Notes: generated by a model not told the origin, from the letters alone. A stretch of 64,000 bases of DNA from Rhinopithecus roxellana (GCF_007565055.1 NC_044563.1:97115489-97179488), one strand, 5' to 3'. Counted from the first letter of the stretch, positions 12,180 to 24,364 are shown. A program made the numbers and translations.

Positions 12180-13340
12180 GCCACATGACCTACTGAGACA
12201 CCATCTGGGGTAGCTAAGGGAGTGCTGGCATCACCCCTCTCCTAACCCCAGGCAGCACAGCTCATGGCTCCACAAAAGACCTCTTCCTTCTACTTGATGA
12301 AAGGAGAGGGAAGAGTAGAGAGGACTTTGTCTTGCATTTTGGATACCAGCTCAGCCACAGTATGCTAGGACACCAGTCAGTGTTGTGAGGCTCCCATTAC
12401 AGGTCCTAGCTCCCAGACATTTTTAGACATACCCTGAGCCAGAAGGGAACCAGTTGCCTTGAAGGGAAGGACTCAGTGCTGGCAGCAGTCATCACCTACT
12501 AAATGAAGACCCCTTGGGCCCTGAATAACCAGCAGGGATACCCAGGTACTACATGGAGGGCCTTGGGTGAGCCTCAGAGACTTGACTGGCTGGCTTCAGG
12601 TAAGATTCAGCACATTACCAGCTGTGGGGGATACAGGGCAAAACTCTTCTGCTTGATAAAAGCAGAGGGAAAAGTAAAGAGGACTTTGTTGTGCACCTTA
12701 GGTAACAGCTCAGCCACAGTGGGGTAGAGCACCAAGCAGGCTCTTGGGGTCCCTGATTCTGGGACTTGACTCTTGGATGGCATTTTTGGATCTGCCTTGG
12801 GCCAGAGGGGTGCCCACTGCCCTGAAGCGTGAGTCCCAAGCCAGGCAGCATTCCACCGCAAGCATTCACCATGGGCCTTAAGGGAACATGAGCTGTAGTC
12901 TGGTAGTTCTCCCCATGGCCTGCAGTGGTGGTGGCTACAGGGAAAGGCTCCTCTGCCTTTGGAAAGGGGAAGAAGAGTGGGAAGGACTGTGTCTTGTGGT
13001 TTGAGTGCCAGTTCAGCAGCAGTACAATAGAACACCAGGTAGACTTCTCAGGTTTTTGACTGTAGTCCCTGACTCCCAGACCGCACCTCTGGACCCACCT
13101 AGGGCCTGGGGGAACTCACTGCCCTGAAGGGAAGGACAGAAGACTTGCTGGGTTTGCCACCTGCTGACTGAAGAGCCCCAGGGCGTAGGCTGTAGCCAGG
13201 GAGTGGTTACAGCAGGCCTTGGACAAGACCCAGTGCTATGTCAGCTTCAGGTCTGACCCAGGACAGTCATATTAGTAGTGGCCAGAGGGGTGCTTATGTC
13301 ACTCCATCCCCAGCTTTAGGTGGGTCAGAATACAGAGAGA
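12180..13340 (+). repeat. Tandem ~0.3-0.36 kb monomers in the L1 5'UTR
   Basis: Three diverged copies of one module are seen. Each contains an agaggactttgtcttg-like core (near 12325, 12682 and 12984) followed by cagctcagccacagt, a ccctgactcccag stretch and ccctgaagggaagga. Confidence 0.65.
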
Positions 13341-14003
13341 CTGCATGTTTGTGAGAAAGTAAAAGAAGAAAACAAAAGTCTCTGCTTGGTAACCCAGAGA
13401 ATTCTCCCAGATCTTGTCCAAAACCATCAAGGCGGTACCTCTACAAGTTTGTAAGAACCACAGCATTATTTAAGGGCTAGGGGTGCCCCTTAAAGCAAAT
13501 ACATCTTGGATTACAACACCCAGGTCCTTTCATATATGTGGAAAGCCTTGTAAGAAAGATGAGAAACAAGCCCCGACAGTGAAGACTATGATAAATACCT
13601 AACTCCTCAATGCCCAGATACCCAAGAACATGTACTAGCATCAGCACCATCCAGAAAAACATTACCTCACCAAATGAACTAAATAAGTTACCAGGGACCA
13701 ATCCTTAAGAAACACAGATGTGACCTTTCAGACAGAATTCAAAATAGCTGTATTGAGGAAACTCAGAGAAATTCAAGATAACGAAGAGAAGGAATTCAGA
13801 ATTTTATCAGATATATTCAACAAAGAGATTGAATTTAAAAGAATGAAGCAGAAATTCTGGAGCTGAAAAAAGCAATTCACATACTGAAGAATGCATCAGA
13901 GTGCTTTAATAGCAGAGTTGATCACGCAGAAGAAAGAATTACTGACCTTGAAGACTATTTAAAAATATAAAGTCAGAGTAGACAAAAGAAAAAAATAAAT
14001 AAA

Positions 14004-14308
14004 GGCCGGGCGCGGTGGCTGAAGCCTGTAATCCCAGCACTTTGGGAGGCCGAGAAGGGCGGATCACGAGGTCAGGAGATGGAGACCATCCTGGCTAACA
14101 CGGTGAAACCCCGTCTCTACTAAAAAATACAAAAACTAGCCGGGCGAGGTGGCGGGCGCCTGTAGTCCCAGCTATTCCGGAAGCTGAGGCAGGAGAATGG
14201 CGGGAACCCGGGAGGCGGAGCTTGCAGTGAGCTGAGATCCGGCCACTGCACTCCAGCCTGGGCGACAGAGCGAGACTCCGTCTCAAAAAAAAAAAAAAAA
14301 GAAAAAGA
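14004..14308 (+). mobile_element. AluYR-type element
   Basis: Inserted in L1 ORF1 sequence. It carries gagatccggccactgc and a flanking duplication aaaaataaataaa. Confidence 0.88.
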
Positions 14309-14426
14309 AAAAAATAAATAAAGCACACCTACAAGATCTAGAAAATAGCCTCAAAAGGGCAAATCTAAGAGTTATTGGCCTTAAAGCGGAAGTAGAGAAA
14401 GAGATAGACGTAAAAAGTTTATTCAA

Positions 14427-14722
14427 GGCCGGGCACGGTGGCTCATGCCTATAATCCCAGCACTTTAGGAGGCCAAGGCGGGCGAGGTCAGGAGATCGAG
14501 ACCATCCTGGCTAACACGGGGAAGCCCCTGTCTCTACTAAAAATACAAAAAATTAGGCGGGCGTGGTGGCAGGCGCCTATAGTCCCAGCTACTTGGGAGG
14601 CTGAGGGAGAAGAATGGTGTGAACCTGGGAGGCAGAGCTTGCAGTGAGCCAAGATCGCGCCACTGCACTCCAGCCTTGGGGACAAAGTGAGACTCCGTCT
14701 CAAAAAAAAAAAAAAAAAAAAA
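14427..14722 (+). mobile_element. AluY
   Basis: Full length, with target-site duplication aaaaagtttattcaa/aaaaagtttatttaa. Confidence 0.88.
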
Positions 14723-14779
14723 GTTTATTTAAAGAGATAATAACAGAACTTCCCAAACCTAGAGAATGATATCAATATC

Positions 14780-15058
14780 GGCCCAGCGTGGTAGCTCACA
14801 CTTGTAATCCCAGCACTTGGGGAGGCCAAGGCAGGTGGATCACGAGGTCAGGAATTCGAGACCAGCCTGACCAACATGGTGAAACCCTGTCTCTACTAAA
14901 AATACAAAAATTAGCCGTGTGTGGTAGCACATGCCTGTAATTCCAGCTACTCAGGAGACTGAGACAGGAGAATCTCGGAGGTTACAGTGAGCCAAGATTG
15001 CACCACTGCACTCCAGCCTGGGCGACAGAATGAGACTCCACCTAAAAAAAAACAAAAA
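14780..15058 (+). mobile_element. AluS
   Basis: Full-length body with a short internal deletion near 14975. The flank atatcaatatc recurs at about 15315, so the next Alu landed inside this one's 3' tail. Confidence 0.82.
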
Positions 15059-15069
15059 GAAGAAATATA

Positions 15070-15306
15070 TCCCATCCTGGCTAATATGGTGAAACCCCGT
15101 CTCTACTAAAAATACAAAAAAAAAACTAGCCAGGTGAGGTGGTGGGCGCCTGTAGTCCCAGCTACTCGGGAGGCTGAGGCAGGAGAATGGCGTAAACCCG
15201 GGAGGCGGAGCTTGCAGTGAGCTGAGATCCGGCCACTGCACTCCAGCCTGGGTGACAGAGGGAGACTCCGTCTCAATAAAAAAAATAAAAAAATAAAAAA
15301 ATAAAA
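15070..15306 (+). mobile_element. 5'-truncated AluYR-type element
   Basis: Starts at the catcctggctaa position and carries ggcgtaaacccgg and gagatccggccactgc. Duplication aagaaatatatc on both sides. Confidence 0.82.
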
Positions 15307-15691
15307 AAAGAAATATATCAATATCAGAGTAAAATAAGGTTATAGGACACCAAGCATATTTAACCCAAAGAAGACTACCTCAAAACATTTCATAGTCAAA
15401 TTCCCAAAGATTAAGGATAAAGAAAGGATCCTAAATGCAGTAAGAGAAAAGAAACAAATAACATACAAGAGAGCTCTTATCCATCTGGCAGGAGACTTTG
15501 CAGTGGAAACCTTACAGGCCAGGAGAGAGTGGCATGACACATTTAAAGTGCTAAAGGAAAAAAAACTTTTACCCTAGAATAGTACATCTGGTGAAATTAT
15601 CCTTCAAACATAGAGGAGAAATAAAGACTTTCTCAAACAAAAGCTAAGGGATTTCATCAACACCAGACCTATTCTACAAGAAATGTTGAAG

Positions 15692-15977
15692 GGCCGGGTG
15701 CAGTGGCTCACGTCTGTAATCCCAACACTTTGGGAGGTGATCACTAGGTCAGGAGATTGAGACCATCCTGACTAACATGGTGAAACCCAGTCTCTACGAA
15801 AAATACAAAAAAATTAGCCGGGCATGGTGGCGGGCGCCTATAGTCCCAGCTACTCGGGAGGTTGAGGCAGGAGAATGGCATGAACCCGGGAGGCAGAGCT
15901 TACAATGAGCCAAGATCGCACCACTGCACTCCAGCCTGGGCAAAAGAGCGAGACTCCGTCTCAAAAAAAAAAAAAAA
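15692..15977 (+). mobile_element. AluY
   Basis: Full length apart from a small internal deletion. Duplication aaatgttgaaggg/aaatgttaaaggg. Confidence 0.86.
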
Positions 15978-16785
15978 ATGTTAAAGGGAGTACTGCAATC
16001 AGAAAGAAAATTATGTTAATGAGCAACAAGTAATCACCTGAAGCTACAAAACTCACTGGTAATAGCACACAGAAAAACACAGAATATTATAAATGTAGCT
16101 GTGATGCATAAGCTTCTCTTTTCCTTAATAGACTAAATGATGAACCAAAAAACAAACAAACAAACAAAAAAACTATAACAACTTTTCAAGACACAGTACA
16201 ATAAGATATATATAGAAATAACAAAAAGTTAAAAAGCAGGAAGACAAAGTTAAGGCATACAGTTTTTTATTAGTTTTCTTTTTGCATATTTGTTTAGGCA
16301 AACAGTATTGTGTTGTTATCAGGTTAAAATAATGGGTTACAAGATAGCATTTGCAAGCCTCATGGTAACCTCAAACCAAAAAATATACAATGGATACACA
16401 AAAAATACAAAGCAATAAACAAAATCATATCACCAGAGAAAATGACCTTCACTAAAGGAAGACAGGAAGGTAAGAAGGAAGAGAAAACCACAAAACAATC
16501 AGCAAACAAATAACAAAATGGCAGGAGTAAGTCCTTATCAATAATAACATTAAATGTAAATGGACTAAACTCTCCAATTAAAAGACAAAGAGTTGCTGCA
16601 TGGGTGAGAAAAGAAGACCCATTGTTCTGTTACCTACAAGACAGAGGGTGGACACCTCCTGAGATATGGGGAGTAATATCACCCCCCCTCTACCCTCCTG
16701 GATATTACGAACCACATCGCAGGGGAGTGGACACCCCCACGATATGGAGAGTAATATCACCCCCTCTCCCCGCCTGAATATTATG

Positions 16786-16926
16786 TCTTTTTTTTTTCTT
16801 CCTTTTTGTGGAGAACGGGGTCTCGCTATATTACCCAGGCAGGTCTCGAACTCCTGGCTCAAGCTATCCTTCCGCCTCTGCCTCCCTGAGAGCTGGGATT
16901 ACAGGCGTGAGCTACCGCGCCTGGCC
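16786..16926 (-). pseudogene. BC200 (BCYRN1) RNA retropseudogene
   Basis: On the minus strand the piece starts GGCCAGGCGCGGTAGCTCAC. It has the BC200-specific CCCAGCTCTCAGGGAGG and GGATAGCTTGAGCC, then CCTGCCTGGGTAATATAGCG and GAGACCCCGTTCTCCACAAA, then AAAGGA and an A-rich tail. These positions separate BC200 from ordinary Alu left monomers. It lacks the unique C-rich 3' domain. It is flanked by an 18-bp direct repeat, ccccgcctgaatattatg, at 16768-16785 and 16928-16945, so it was inserted by L1 machinery into a pre-existing array unit. Confidence 0.85.
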
Positions 16927-17222
16927 TCCCCGCCTGAATATTATGAACCACATCGCAGGAGGGTGGACACACAGTGTATTCACGATATTTCCAGTAATAT
17001 TATCTTTCCCATTGAACATTATGAACAATATCACAGGACGGGTGTACCTCTCCTGTGATATTGAAGGTAATATCATCCTCTCCCCCACTGCATATTGGGA
17101 ACAATATCTTCAACTCTTCCCCTGGATATTAGGAACAATATCACAGTTTAGGTGTACAGTTTCTGTGATATTGGGAGTAATATTAGCCTCTTCCCCTTTG
17201 GATATTAGAAACTATATCACAA

Positions 17223-17523
17223 GGCCGGGCACGGTGGCTCAAGCCTGTAATCCCAGCACTTTGGGAGGCCGAGACGGGTGGATCACGAGGTCAGGAGATC
17301 GAGACCATCCTGGCTAACACAGTGAAACCCCGTCTCTACTAAAAGATACAAAAATCTAGCCGGGCGAGGTGGTGGGCGCCTGTAGTCCCAGCTACTCGGG
17401 AGGCTGAGGCAGGAGAATGGCATAAACCCGGGAAGTGGAACTTGCAGTGAGCTGAGATCCGGCCACTGCACTCCCGCCCGGGCGACAGAGCGAGACTCCG
17501 TCTCAAAAAAAAAAAAAAAAAAA
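17223..17523 (+). mobile_element. AluYR-type element inside array 1
   Basis: A full-length young Alu with ggctcaagcctg, ccgggcgaggtgg and gagatccggccactgc. The target-site duplication agaaactatatcaca lies on both sides and is itself array sequence. Confidence 0.9.
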
Positions 17524-19579
17524 GAAACTATATCACAGATGGGTTATACTCCATCTGTGATATTGGGAATAATATCATCCTCTCCTGCAATGGATGTTAG
17601 AAACAGTATCACAGGAAGTGTATACACCGTCTGCAGTTTTGAAAGTAATATCATTCCCTCCCCACCCCCGGCATATTAGGAACTAAATCACAGGAAGGAT
17701 GTACATTCCCTGTGATATTGTGAGTAATATCATCTTCCTCTTCCTTGGATTTTATGAACAAGATCACAGGGTGGGAGTACACTTCCTGTGATACAGGGAG
17801 TAATATCTTCCTCTTCCCCCCTATATGTTAGGAACAATATCACAAGGCGGATGTACAGCCCCTGCGACATTTGCTGTAATATCATTCTGTCTCCCCTAGA
17901 TATTAGGAGAAATACAACTGGGGGTGTGTACAACCCTGCGATATTGGGAGTCATATCCTCTTTTGCTCTGGATATTAGGAAGAGTATCACAGGGGTGTGT
18001 ACACCCCCTGCGATATTGGGAGTAATATCATCCTCTCGCCCTCTGGATATTAGGAAGAGTATCACGGGGTATGTACACCCCCTGCAATATTGCAAGTAAT
18101 ATCATCCTCTTCCTGTTGGATGTTAAAAACAAAATTACAGGGGGTTGTACACCTGCTGAGATATTGGGAGTAATATCTTCCTCTCTCCCCCTGGATATTA
18201 AGAGCAATATCATGGGAGTGGTTTACATCCTATGCGATACTGGGAATAATATCATCCTCTCTCCCTCTGGATATTAGGAACAATATAACAGGGAGGGTGT
18301 ACACCCCTGCGATATTGGGAGTAGTATCTTCCTCTCCCTGGATATTAGGAATAATATCACAAGGGGTTTTACACCCCCTTTTATATTAAGTGTACTGTCA
18401 TCCTCTCACCCTCTGGATACTAGGAACAATATCACAGCGGGGGGGTGTACACCCTTGCAATATTGAAAGTAATATCCTCTCCCCCATGGTTTTTAGTAAC
18501 AAAATCATAGGGGGTCATACACCTGGTGCGATATTAGTAGTAATATCTTTCTCTCTCTCCCTGGATATTGAGAACAACATTACAGGGGGGTTGTACACTA
18601 CCTGCAATATTTGGAGTAATATGATTCTTTGTCCACGTGGATATTAGGAACAATATCACAGTGCCGGGGTCATGGAAAACCCTGGCTATTTTGAAAGTAA
18701 TGTCAGCCGGTCTCCCTTTGGATGTTAAAAACTATATCACAGAAGGAATATACTTTTTCTGCAATATAGGGAGTAGTATCATCTCTTCTTCCCTGGATAC
18801 TATGAACAATATTACAGGATGGGTGTACAGCTTCTGTGATATTGGGAGTAATATTATTCTCTCCCATCCTGAATATTAGGAAAATATTACAGGGTGGGGG
18901 GGACACCCCTGCAACATGGGGAGTAATATCATCCTTTCCAACCAGGAAATTATGAACAAGATCACAGAGAGGGTGTACACCCCCTGCGATATTGGGAGTA
19001 ATGTCATGTCCTCCCCAAACCTGGATGTTAGCAACAAGATCACAGAGGGAGTGTACACACCCTGCGATATTGGAAGTAATAGGATCCTCTCTTCCCCTTC
19101 ATATTAGGAAAAATACCACAGCATGGGTGTACATTTCCTACACTGTTGGGAGTAGTATCATTCTTTTCCTCTCTGGATATTAGGAACAATATCACAGGGT
19201 GGTGTACATTTCCTTCAATATTGGGAGTAATATCATCCTCTATTTCCCTGGATATTAGACACAATATCACCCCCTGAGATATTGGGAGTAATATCATACT
19301 CTCCTTCCCTGGATATTAGAAACAATATCACAGGTGGTGTACACCTTCTTTGATATTGGAAGCAATATCATCCTCTCTCCTGCTGGATATTAGAGAAAAT
19401 ATCGCACATGGTATACACCCACTGTGATATTAGGAAGAATATTACAGGGTGTACACCCACTCTGACTTTAGGAGAAATATCTCCCTAAAATAATACAAAA
19501 ATATCACAGGGTATACAGTCATATCTCCCTAGTATATTACAAATAATATCATAGGCTGTGCACCCACTATGATTACAAA

Positions 19580-19623
19580 TCCCATAGTGCTGGGATTACA
19601 GGCATGAGCAACCACGCCTGGCC
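19580..19623 (-). mobile_element. Alu end fragment at right edge of array 1
   Basis: About 43 bp of antisense Alu (gtgctgggattacaggcatg ... cacgcctggccc) sit exactly at the junction between array 1 and the following L1 piece. Confidence 0.75.
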
Positions 19624-20663
19624 CATGCTATATCTTTATCTGTTGTCTGCTGTTGTTTGTTTGTTTTTGAGCCCAGAAATAACTTCTCACCTATATGTTC
19701 AAATGATTTTTAACATGAATGCCAAGAAAGTTCATTGGTGGAAAAGCAGCCTTTTCAAGAAATGGTGTTGGAGAAACTTGATTTCCACATGCAGAAGCGT
19801 GAAGGTGGACCCTATGTCACACCAGATGCAAAAACTAGCACAAACCAGGTCAAAGACCTAACCCCAAGAGCTAAAACTATAATATGCCTAAAAGAAAACA
19901 TTGGCCAAACTTTTATGACATCAGAATGGGCAATGCTTTCTGGGATATGACACCAAAAGCATAGGCAACAAAAGAAAATCAAATTCCTTGGATTACAGCT
20001 AAATGAGAAACACTTTTATGCATCAAAAAACACTGTGAACTGAGTGAAAAGATAACCCATGGATTAGGAAAAATATTTGCAAATCATATATCTGAAAAGA
20101 GGCTGATAGCCATAACATATAAAGAACAGCTAGAATTAAACAAGAAACCCAAGGCATCCCATTAACAATGGTCAGAAGGCTTGAGTAGACATGTCCCTAA
20201 AGAAGATATACCAATGGCCAATAAGCATATAAAATGATGTTCAAAATCATATCACTAATCATAGGGAAGTGCAAATCAAACCAATAATGTGATACCACAC
20301 ATTAGGATGAATATGATAAACAAACAAGCAATGATGAAACTAGAGGGAAGTAGGAATGCTCGAACATGATCAGAGGGAATGTAAAACTGTGCAGGAACAT
20401 GGAAAATAGTATGGAGTGTACTTGAAAAATTAAAAACAGAATTATCAGATGATCCTGCAGTTGCATTTGTGGGTACCTACCAAAAAGAATTAGAAGCCAG
20501 GAGTGGAAGAGATATTTATACACCCATATTCATAGCAGCGTTATTCACAACAGTCAAAAATGTGGAAGCAACCCAATGGTCCATGGACAGATGAATGAAA
20601 AAGCACACTGCAGCTCATTCATACAATGGAAGGCTATTGAGCCTTAAAAAGGCAGGCACTTCT

Positions 20664-20957
20664 GACCGGCGCCGTGGCTCACACCTGTAATCCCAGCATC
20701 TTGGGAGGCCAAGGTGGGCGGATCACCTGAGGTCAGGAGTTCAAGACCAGTCTGGCCATCATGGTGAAACCCTGTCTCTACTGAAAATGCAAAAAATTAA
20801 CCAAGTGTGGTGGTGCATGCCTGTAGTCTCAACTACTCCTGAGGCTGAGGCACAAGAATCACTTGGATCCGGGAGGTGGAGGTTGCAGTGAGCCCAGATT
20901 GTGCCACTGCACTCCAGCCTGGGTGACAGAGTGAGACTCCATCTAAAAAAAAGAAAA
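20664..20957 (+). mobile_element. AluS
   Basis: Full length; flanking repeat ggcaggcacttctga/gcaggcacgtctga. Confidence 0.86.
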
Positions 20958-21051
20958 AAAAAAGCAGGCACGTCTGACACAAGCTGCAACATGGATGAAC
21001 CTTGAAGACATTCTTGTCAGTGAAATAAATAAATCACTAAAGGATAAACAC

Positions 21052-21344
21052 GACTGGGCTCAGTGGCTCACACCTGTAATCCCAGCACTTTGGGAGGCTG
21101 AGGCGGGTGGATCACTTGAGGTCAGGAGTTTGAGACCAACCTGGCCAATATGGTGAAAACTTGTCTCTACTGAAAATACAAAAATTAGCTGGGTGTGGTA
21201 GCCCAGGCCTGTAATCCCAGCTACTCAGGAGACTGAGACACTAGAATTGCTTGAACCCAGGATGTGGAGGTTGCAGTGAGCCAAGATTGCACCATGCACT
21301 CCAGCCTGGGCGACAGAGAAAGACTCTGTCTAAAAAAAGAAAAA
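21052..21344 (+). mobile_element. AluS
   Basis: Full length, with aaaggataaacac upstream and aaattaaacac after the tail. Confidence 0.85.
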
Positions 21345-21710
21345 ATTAAACACAGTATGATTCCACTTATATCAAGTCTCTAGAGTAGTTAAACTCATAG
21401 AGTTGCAAAGTAGAATGGTGGCCCCCAGGGGTGGGCGAGAGAGAGGAGTGGAGAGTTTGGTTAATGGGTCCCATTTCTATTTTGAAAGATAAAAATGTTC
21501 TGGAGTTGAGAGAGGTGATGGTTGCTAAACAATGTGAATGTACTTAATGTCATTAAACTGTAAACTTAAAAATAGTGGAAATTGTAAATGTTTATACTGG
21601 CCATTCTATATGAAATAATATTTATTTATAATTTTTAATATTTATATGTGGTATATTTTACCATAGTAAAAGATGAATCTTTAAAAAGATTGAATCTTTA
21701 AAAAGAGAAG

Positions 21711-22419
21711 AAAGAAGCGAATAATACCCACAGGATTTCTGCTGATTAGAGGAAGAGCCCCACAGCTTCTACGGACACTCACTTTTCTCTTCTTGCTGCA
21801 TTATTATGAGGAAATCCTTAGAGATGGGGGAGCTTGGGTGAATTTGGCTAATGAAGAGCTCTGTGACTTGAGCCCCCAAGGCCATGGAATAGTAAATACT
21901 CAGTCTGTACCTCCAGCCCTGCAGTGTGAGGTTCCAGTCAGGTGGGCTCCACACCCGTCACCTGCATCAGGAGGCTCATGTCAGACCCTGTCTTCTTGCC
22001 AGGCTTGAGGACGGAGTCTGAGCCTCCATCATGCACCACGCAGGGAAGACAGTGGACCGGTTCTCCGTGGTCATGGCCCAGCAGAGGGGAAGCGCAGTTC
22101 AGTGAGTGCTGAGGGACAGTGGGGAGCCTTGTTTTGTTTCCTCATCCTCAGGACAAACAGGGTAGTGCGGTGGGCAGATGGGAGGAGACCAGTGTACAAA
22201 CTGTCAGCTCAGCGGACTGTGGAGTTTCTGTTCTTGGTTGTGGTGGGGGTCTCAGAAATCTTATTCAAAATTTTGCTTTCCTCCCACACTGGTTGTGCTT
22301 TTCATAGACATCCCACCCATGAGAGCAGAAAATGAGTCCTCTAAACTATTCTCTAAGCACAACAAAAAGATTATGAAGGTGATGATGAGGATCAAGAGGA
22401 TGATGACAGACACCATGGC
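21711..22419. other. Stretch with no recognised gene or repeat
   Basis: Mixed-composition sequence with small open frames only, none with coding character or splice structure that I can support. It may be an old LTR or unique spacer between the two arrays. Confidence 0.4.
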
Positions 22420-22680
22420 ATCATGAACCCTTACTGAGGGCTTCCTAAATGCCAGGCTCTGAGCTCTGTGGTCTATGCAGCGTCTTTCGTTTCATCCGCA
22501 TAGTCTTCTCCCAATTATTAGTGCACATTTCATTATTATTTTACAGACTAGAAAAGAATCAATGCATTTTCTTATAACTTGTACCAGATCATGAAGTCGA
22601 AAAGGGTGAAGTCCCATTTGAACCAGGCAGTCTAAGTCTCCAGACACACGGCATTTGGCCAGTCCTCTTCCTGCATCCAA
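22420..22680 (-). mobile_element. MIR SINE fragment
   Basis: tgccaggctctgagctc, attattattttacagact and gaaccaggcagtctaagtct follow the order of a reverse-oriented MIR. Confidence 0.6.
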
Positions 22681-22815
22681 CCTGCCCTCTCAAATCCTTG
22701 TCACTCAGGCAGATGGCCCTGCTCACTGTGCCCTTCCCTTTGGGGGTTCCTGGTAGACCACAGCTAGAACAGTGGGTGCCACATTCACTATGTCAAGTAT
22801 AGAAAGGGCAGCCGA

Positions 22816-22979
22816 CATTTGGGTTGGTTCCAAGTCTTTGCTAATGTAAATGATGAGTTGATGGGTGCAGCACACCAACATGGCACATGTATACATATGT
22901 AACAAACCTGCACGTTGTACACAAGTACCCTAGAACTTAAAGTATAATAATAAAAAATCAAAAAATAATTGAAAAAAAA
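22816..22979 (+). mobile_element. 5'-inverted, 5'-truncated L1PA insertion
   Basis: A 13-bp duplication aaagggcagccga (22803-22815 and 22980-22992) encloses 27 bp of antisense L1 (catttgggttggttccaagt...). Directly after that comes the sense L1 3' end (gatgagttgatgggtgcagc ... tagaacttaaagtataataa) and an A tail. This is the signature of twin priming. Confidence 0.85.
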
Positions 22980-23213
22980 AAAGGGCAGCCGAGATCACAT
23001 CAAAGATTCCAGAAAGAATTGGCGCAGGATCATTGAGGATGCATCTCTCCCTTGCCTCTGTTCCTAGCTTTCCTTACAGCTCTCGACTTCCTCAAAGGAA
23101 TCAGAAATACAGAGTTTGGCTTCCATTCCTATTGAAGAAGCTGGAATTCGTTTCAAAATGCTTCTCAGATGTGCCTGTGGTTAAGACCTCTGAGCTCTGC
23201 TTAAAACTTTTTG

Positions 23214-23506
23214 AAGCTGGGCGCAGTAGCTCACGCCTATAATCCCAGCACTTTGTGAGGCTGAGGCAGGTGAATCACAAGGTCAGGAGTTCGATACCAG
23301 CCTGGCCAACATGGTGAACCCTCGTCTCTTCTAAAAATACAAAAAATTAGCTGGGCGTGGCAGCGGGCACCTGTAATCTCAGCGACTCGGGAGGCTGAGG
23401 TAGGAGAATAGCTTGAATCTGGGATGCGGAAGTTGCAGTGAGCCAAGATCACTCCACTGCACTCCAGCCTAGGCAACAGAGTGAGACTCCATTTCAAAAA
23501 AAAAAA
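23214..23506 (+). mobile_element. AluS
   Basis: Full length; duplication aaaactttttgaag/aaaactttttgaga. Confidence 0.87.
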
Positions 23507-24061
23507 CAAAACTTTTTGAGAGTTGGAAGACCATGAAGTAGAGTACCTGGATCTTAGAGACTGGCCATTAATTTTGAATACCACTCTTTCTACTTATCTG
23601 TATGGCAAGGCGTGAGATGTCCATCCTCTGAGACTCAGTACTCTTATCTGAGTTGATTTCTAGCTGATCTAACGGAAGTGAGCGATGATGAAACCAATCG
23701 TGGGTGCTCGCTGCGTGATCTCTATGTGATGGATGGATAAAGTAAAGGCAAAGTGAATTTTAGACACATTCGTTAGTATTTTAAGTTTCATCTCCATACA
23801 ATTCAACGGAAATATCCCCGACCTGAAGTTCTGGTTTCCCTGCATTCCAGACAGGACATTTTATTTTGTCCTTATCTCAGTAAGTACTGAATATTGTGAG
23901 AGGAACAGGTGAGTCTCTTTTTTTTCTGATTCCCCAGAGCCTGTATCTTGCTTGGCACGCAGGAGATAGCAAAAGTAAAAATCTATGTTAATTATTGAAT
24001 AGACCCTTCCTTGCTTCACAAAAATTGGCTGTGATCAGTGTGACTTCGACATACTTCATTC
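23507..24061. other. Spacer with no recognised gene or repeat
   Basis: Unique-looking sequence without a supportable open frame or RNA gene. Confidence 0.4.
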
Positions 24062-24364
24062 CTTTTTTTTTTTTTTTCTTTTTTGAGACAGAGTTTTGCT
24101 CTTGTTGCCCAGGCTGGAGTGCAGTGGCGTGATCTCGGCTCACTGTAGCCTCTGCCTCTGGGTTCGAGCCATTCTCCTGCCTCAGCCTCCTGAGTAGCTG
24201 GGACTACAGGTACGTGCCACCACGCCCAGCAAATTTTTTGTATTTTTAGTAAAGGCAGGGTTTCACCATGTTGGCCAGGATGGTCTTGATCTCTGGACCT
24301 CGTGATCTACCCTCCTCGGCCTCCCAGAGTGCTGGGATTACAGGCGTGAGCCACTGCATCCGGC
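24062..24364 (-). mobile_element. AluS
   Basis: Full length, polyT first and cgcctccggcc-type end. Confidence 0.86.

Larger units (their letters stand above)
11616..16654 (+). mobile_element. Degraded L1, left part: 5'UTR through start of ORF2
   Basis: It begins with gcaagatggcagaatagaag, a typical primate L1 5' start (L1PB/L1MA age by look). A long GC-richer 5'UTR runs to about 13.7 kb, then ORF1-like sequence (about 13740-15690, with ttgatcacgcagaagaaaga and related motifs), then the beginning of ORF2 (ttaaatgtaaatggactaaa near 16551). It is broken by five Alus and by many stops, so it encodes nothing. The element resumes at 27237, after the tandem-repeat block. Confidence 0.85.
16655..19580. 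repeat. Tandem repeat array 1 (~75-bp palindromic units)
   Basis: Roughly 30 diverged units repeat with a period close to 75 bp; for example, gatatt starts at 17971 and again at 18046. A typical unit has gatattaggaacaatatc, then cacaggggtgtacaccccc, then gatattgggagtaatatc and a pyrimidine spacer atcctctccccctg. Three sub-blocks are inverted repeats: GATATT-N6-AATATC twice, and a CAGGGGGTGTACACCCCCTG core. Units differ by 10-30 percent. A BC200 pseudogene and an AluYR are inserted inside. No open frame spans the array and no promoter was recognised. Confidence 0.93.
19624..21710 (+). mobile_element. L1 fragment, 3' part of ORF2 and 3' region, between the arrays
   Basis: Recognisable L1 sequence includes aatggtgttggagaaacttg near 19763, the atggaaaatagtatgg zone near 20400 and catggacagatgaatgaaaa near 20582. 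It ends in AT-rich 3' sequence. Interrupted by two Alus; not coding. Confidence 0.75.

Noticed and set aside
12607..13035. 142-codon minus-strand frame
   Set aside because: Antisense to the L1 5'UTR; similar chance frames occur in each of its repeated modules.
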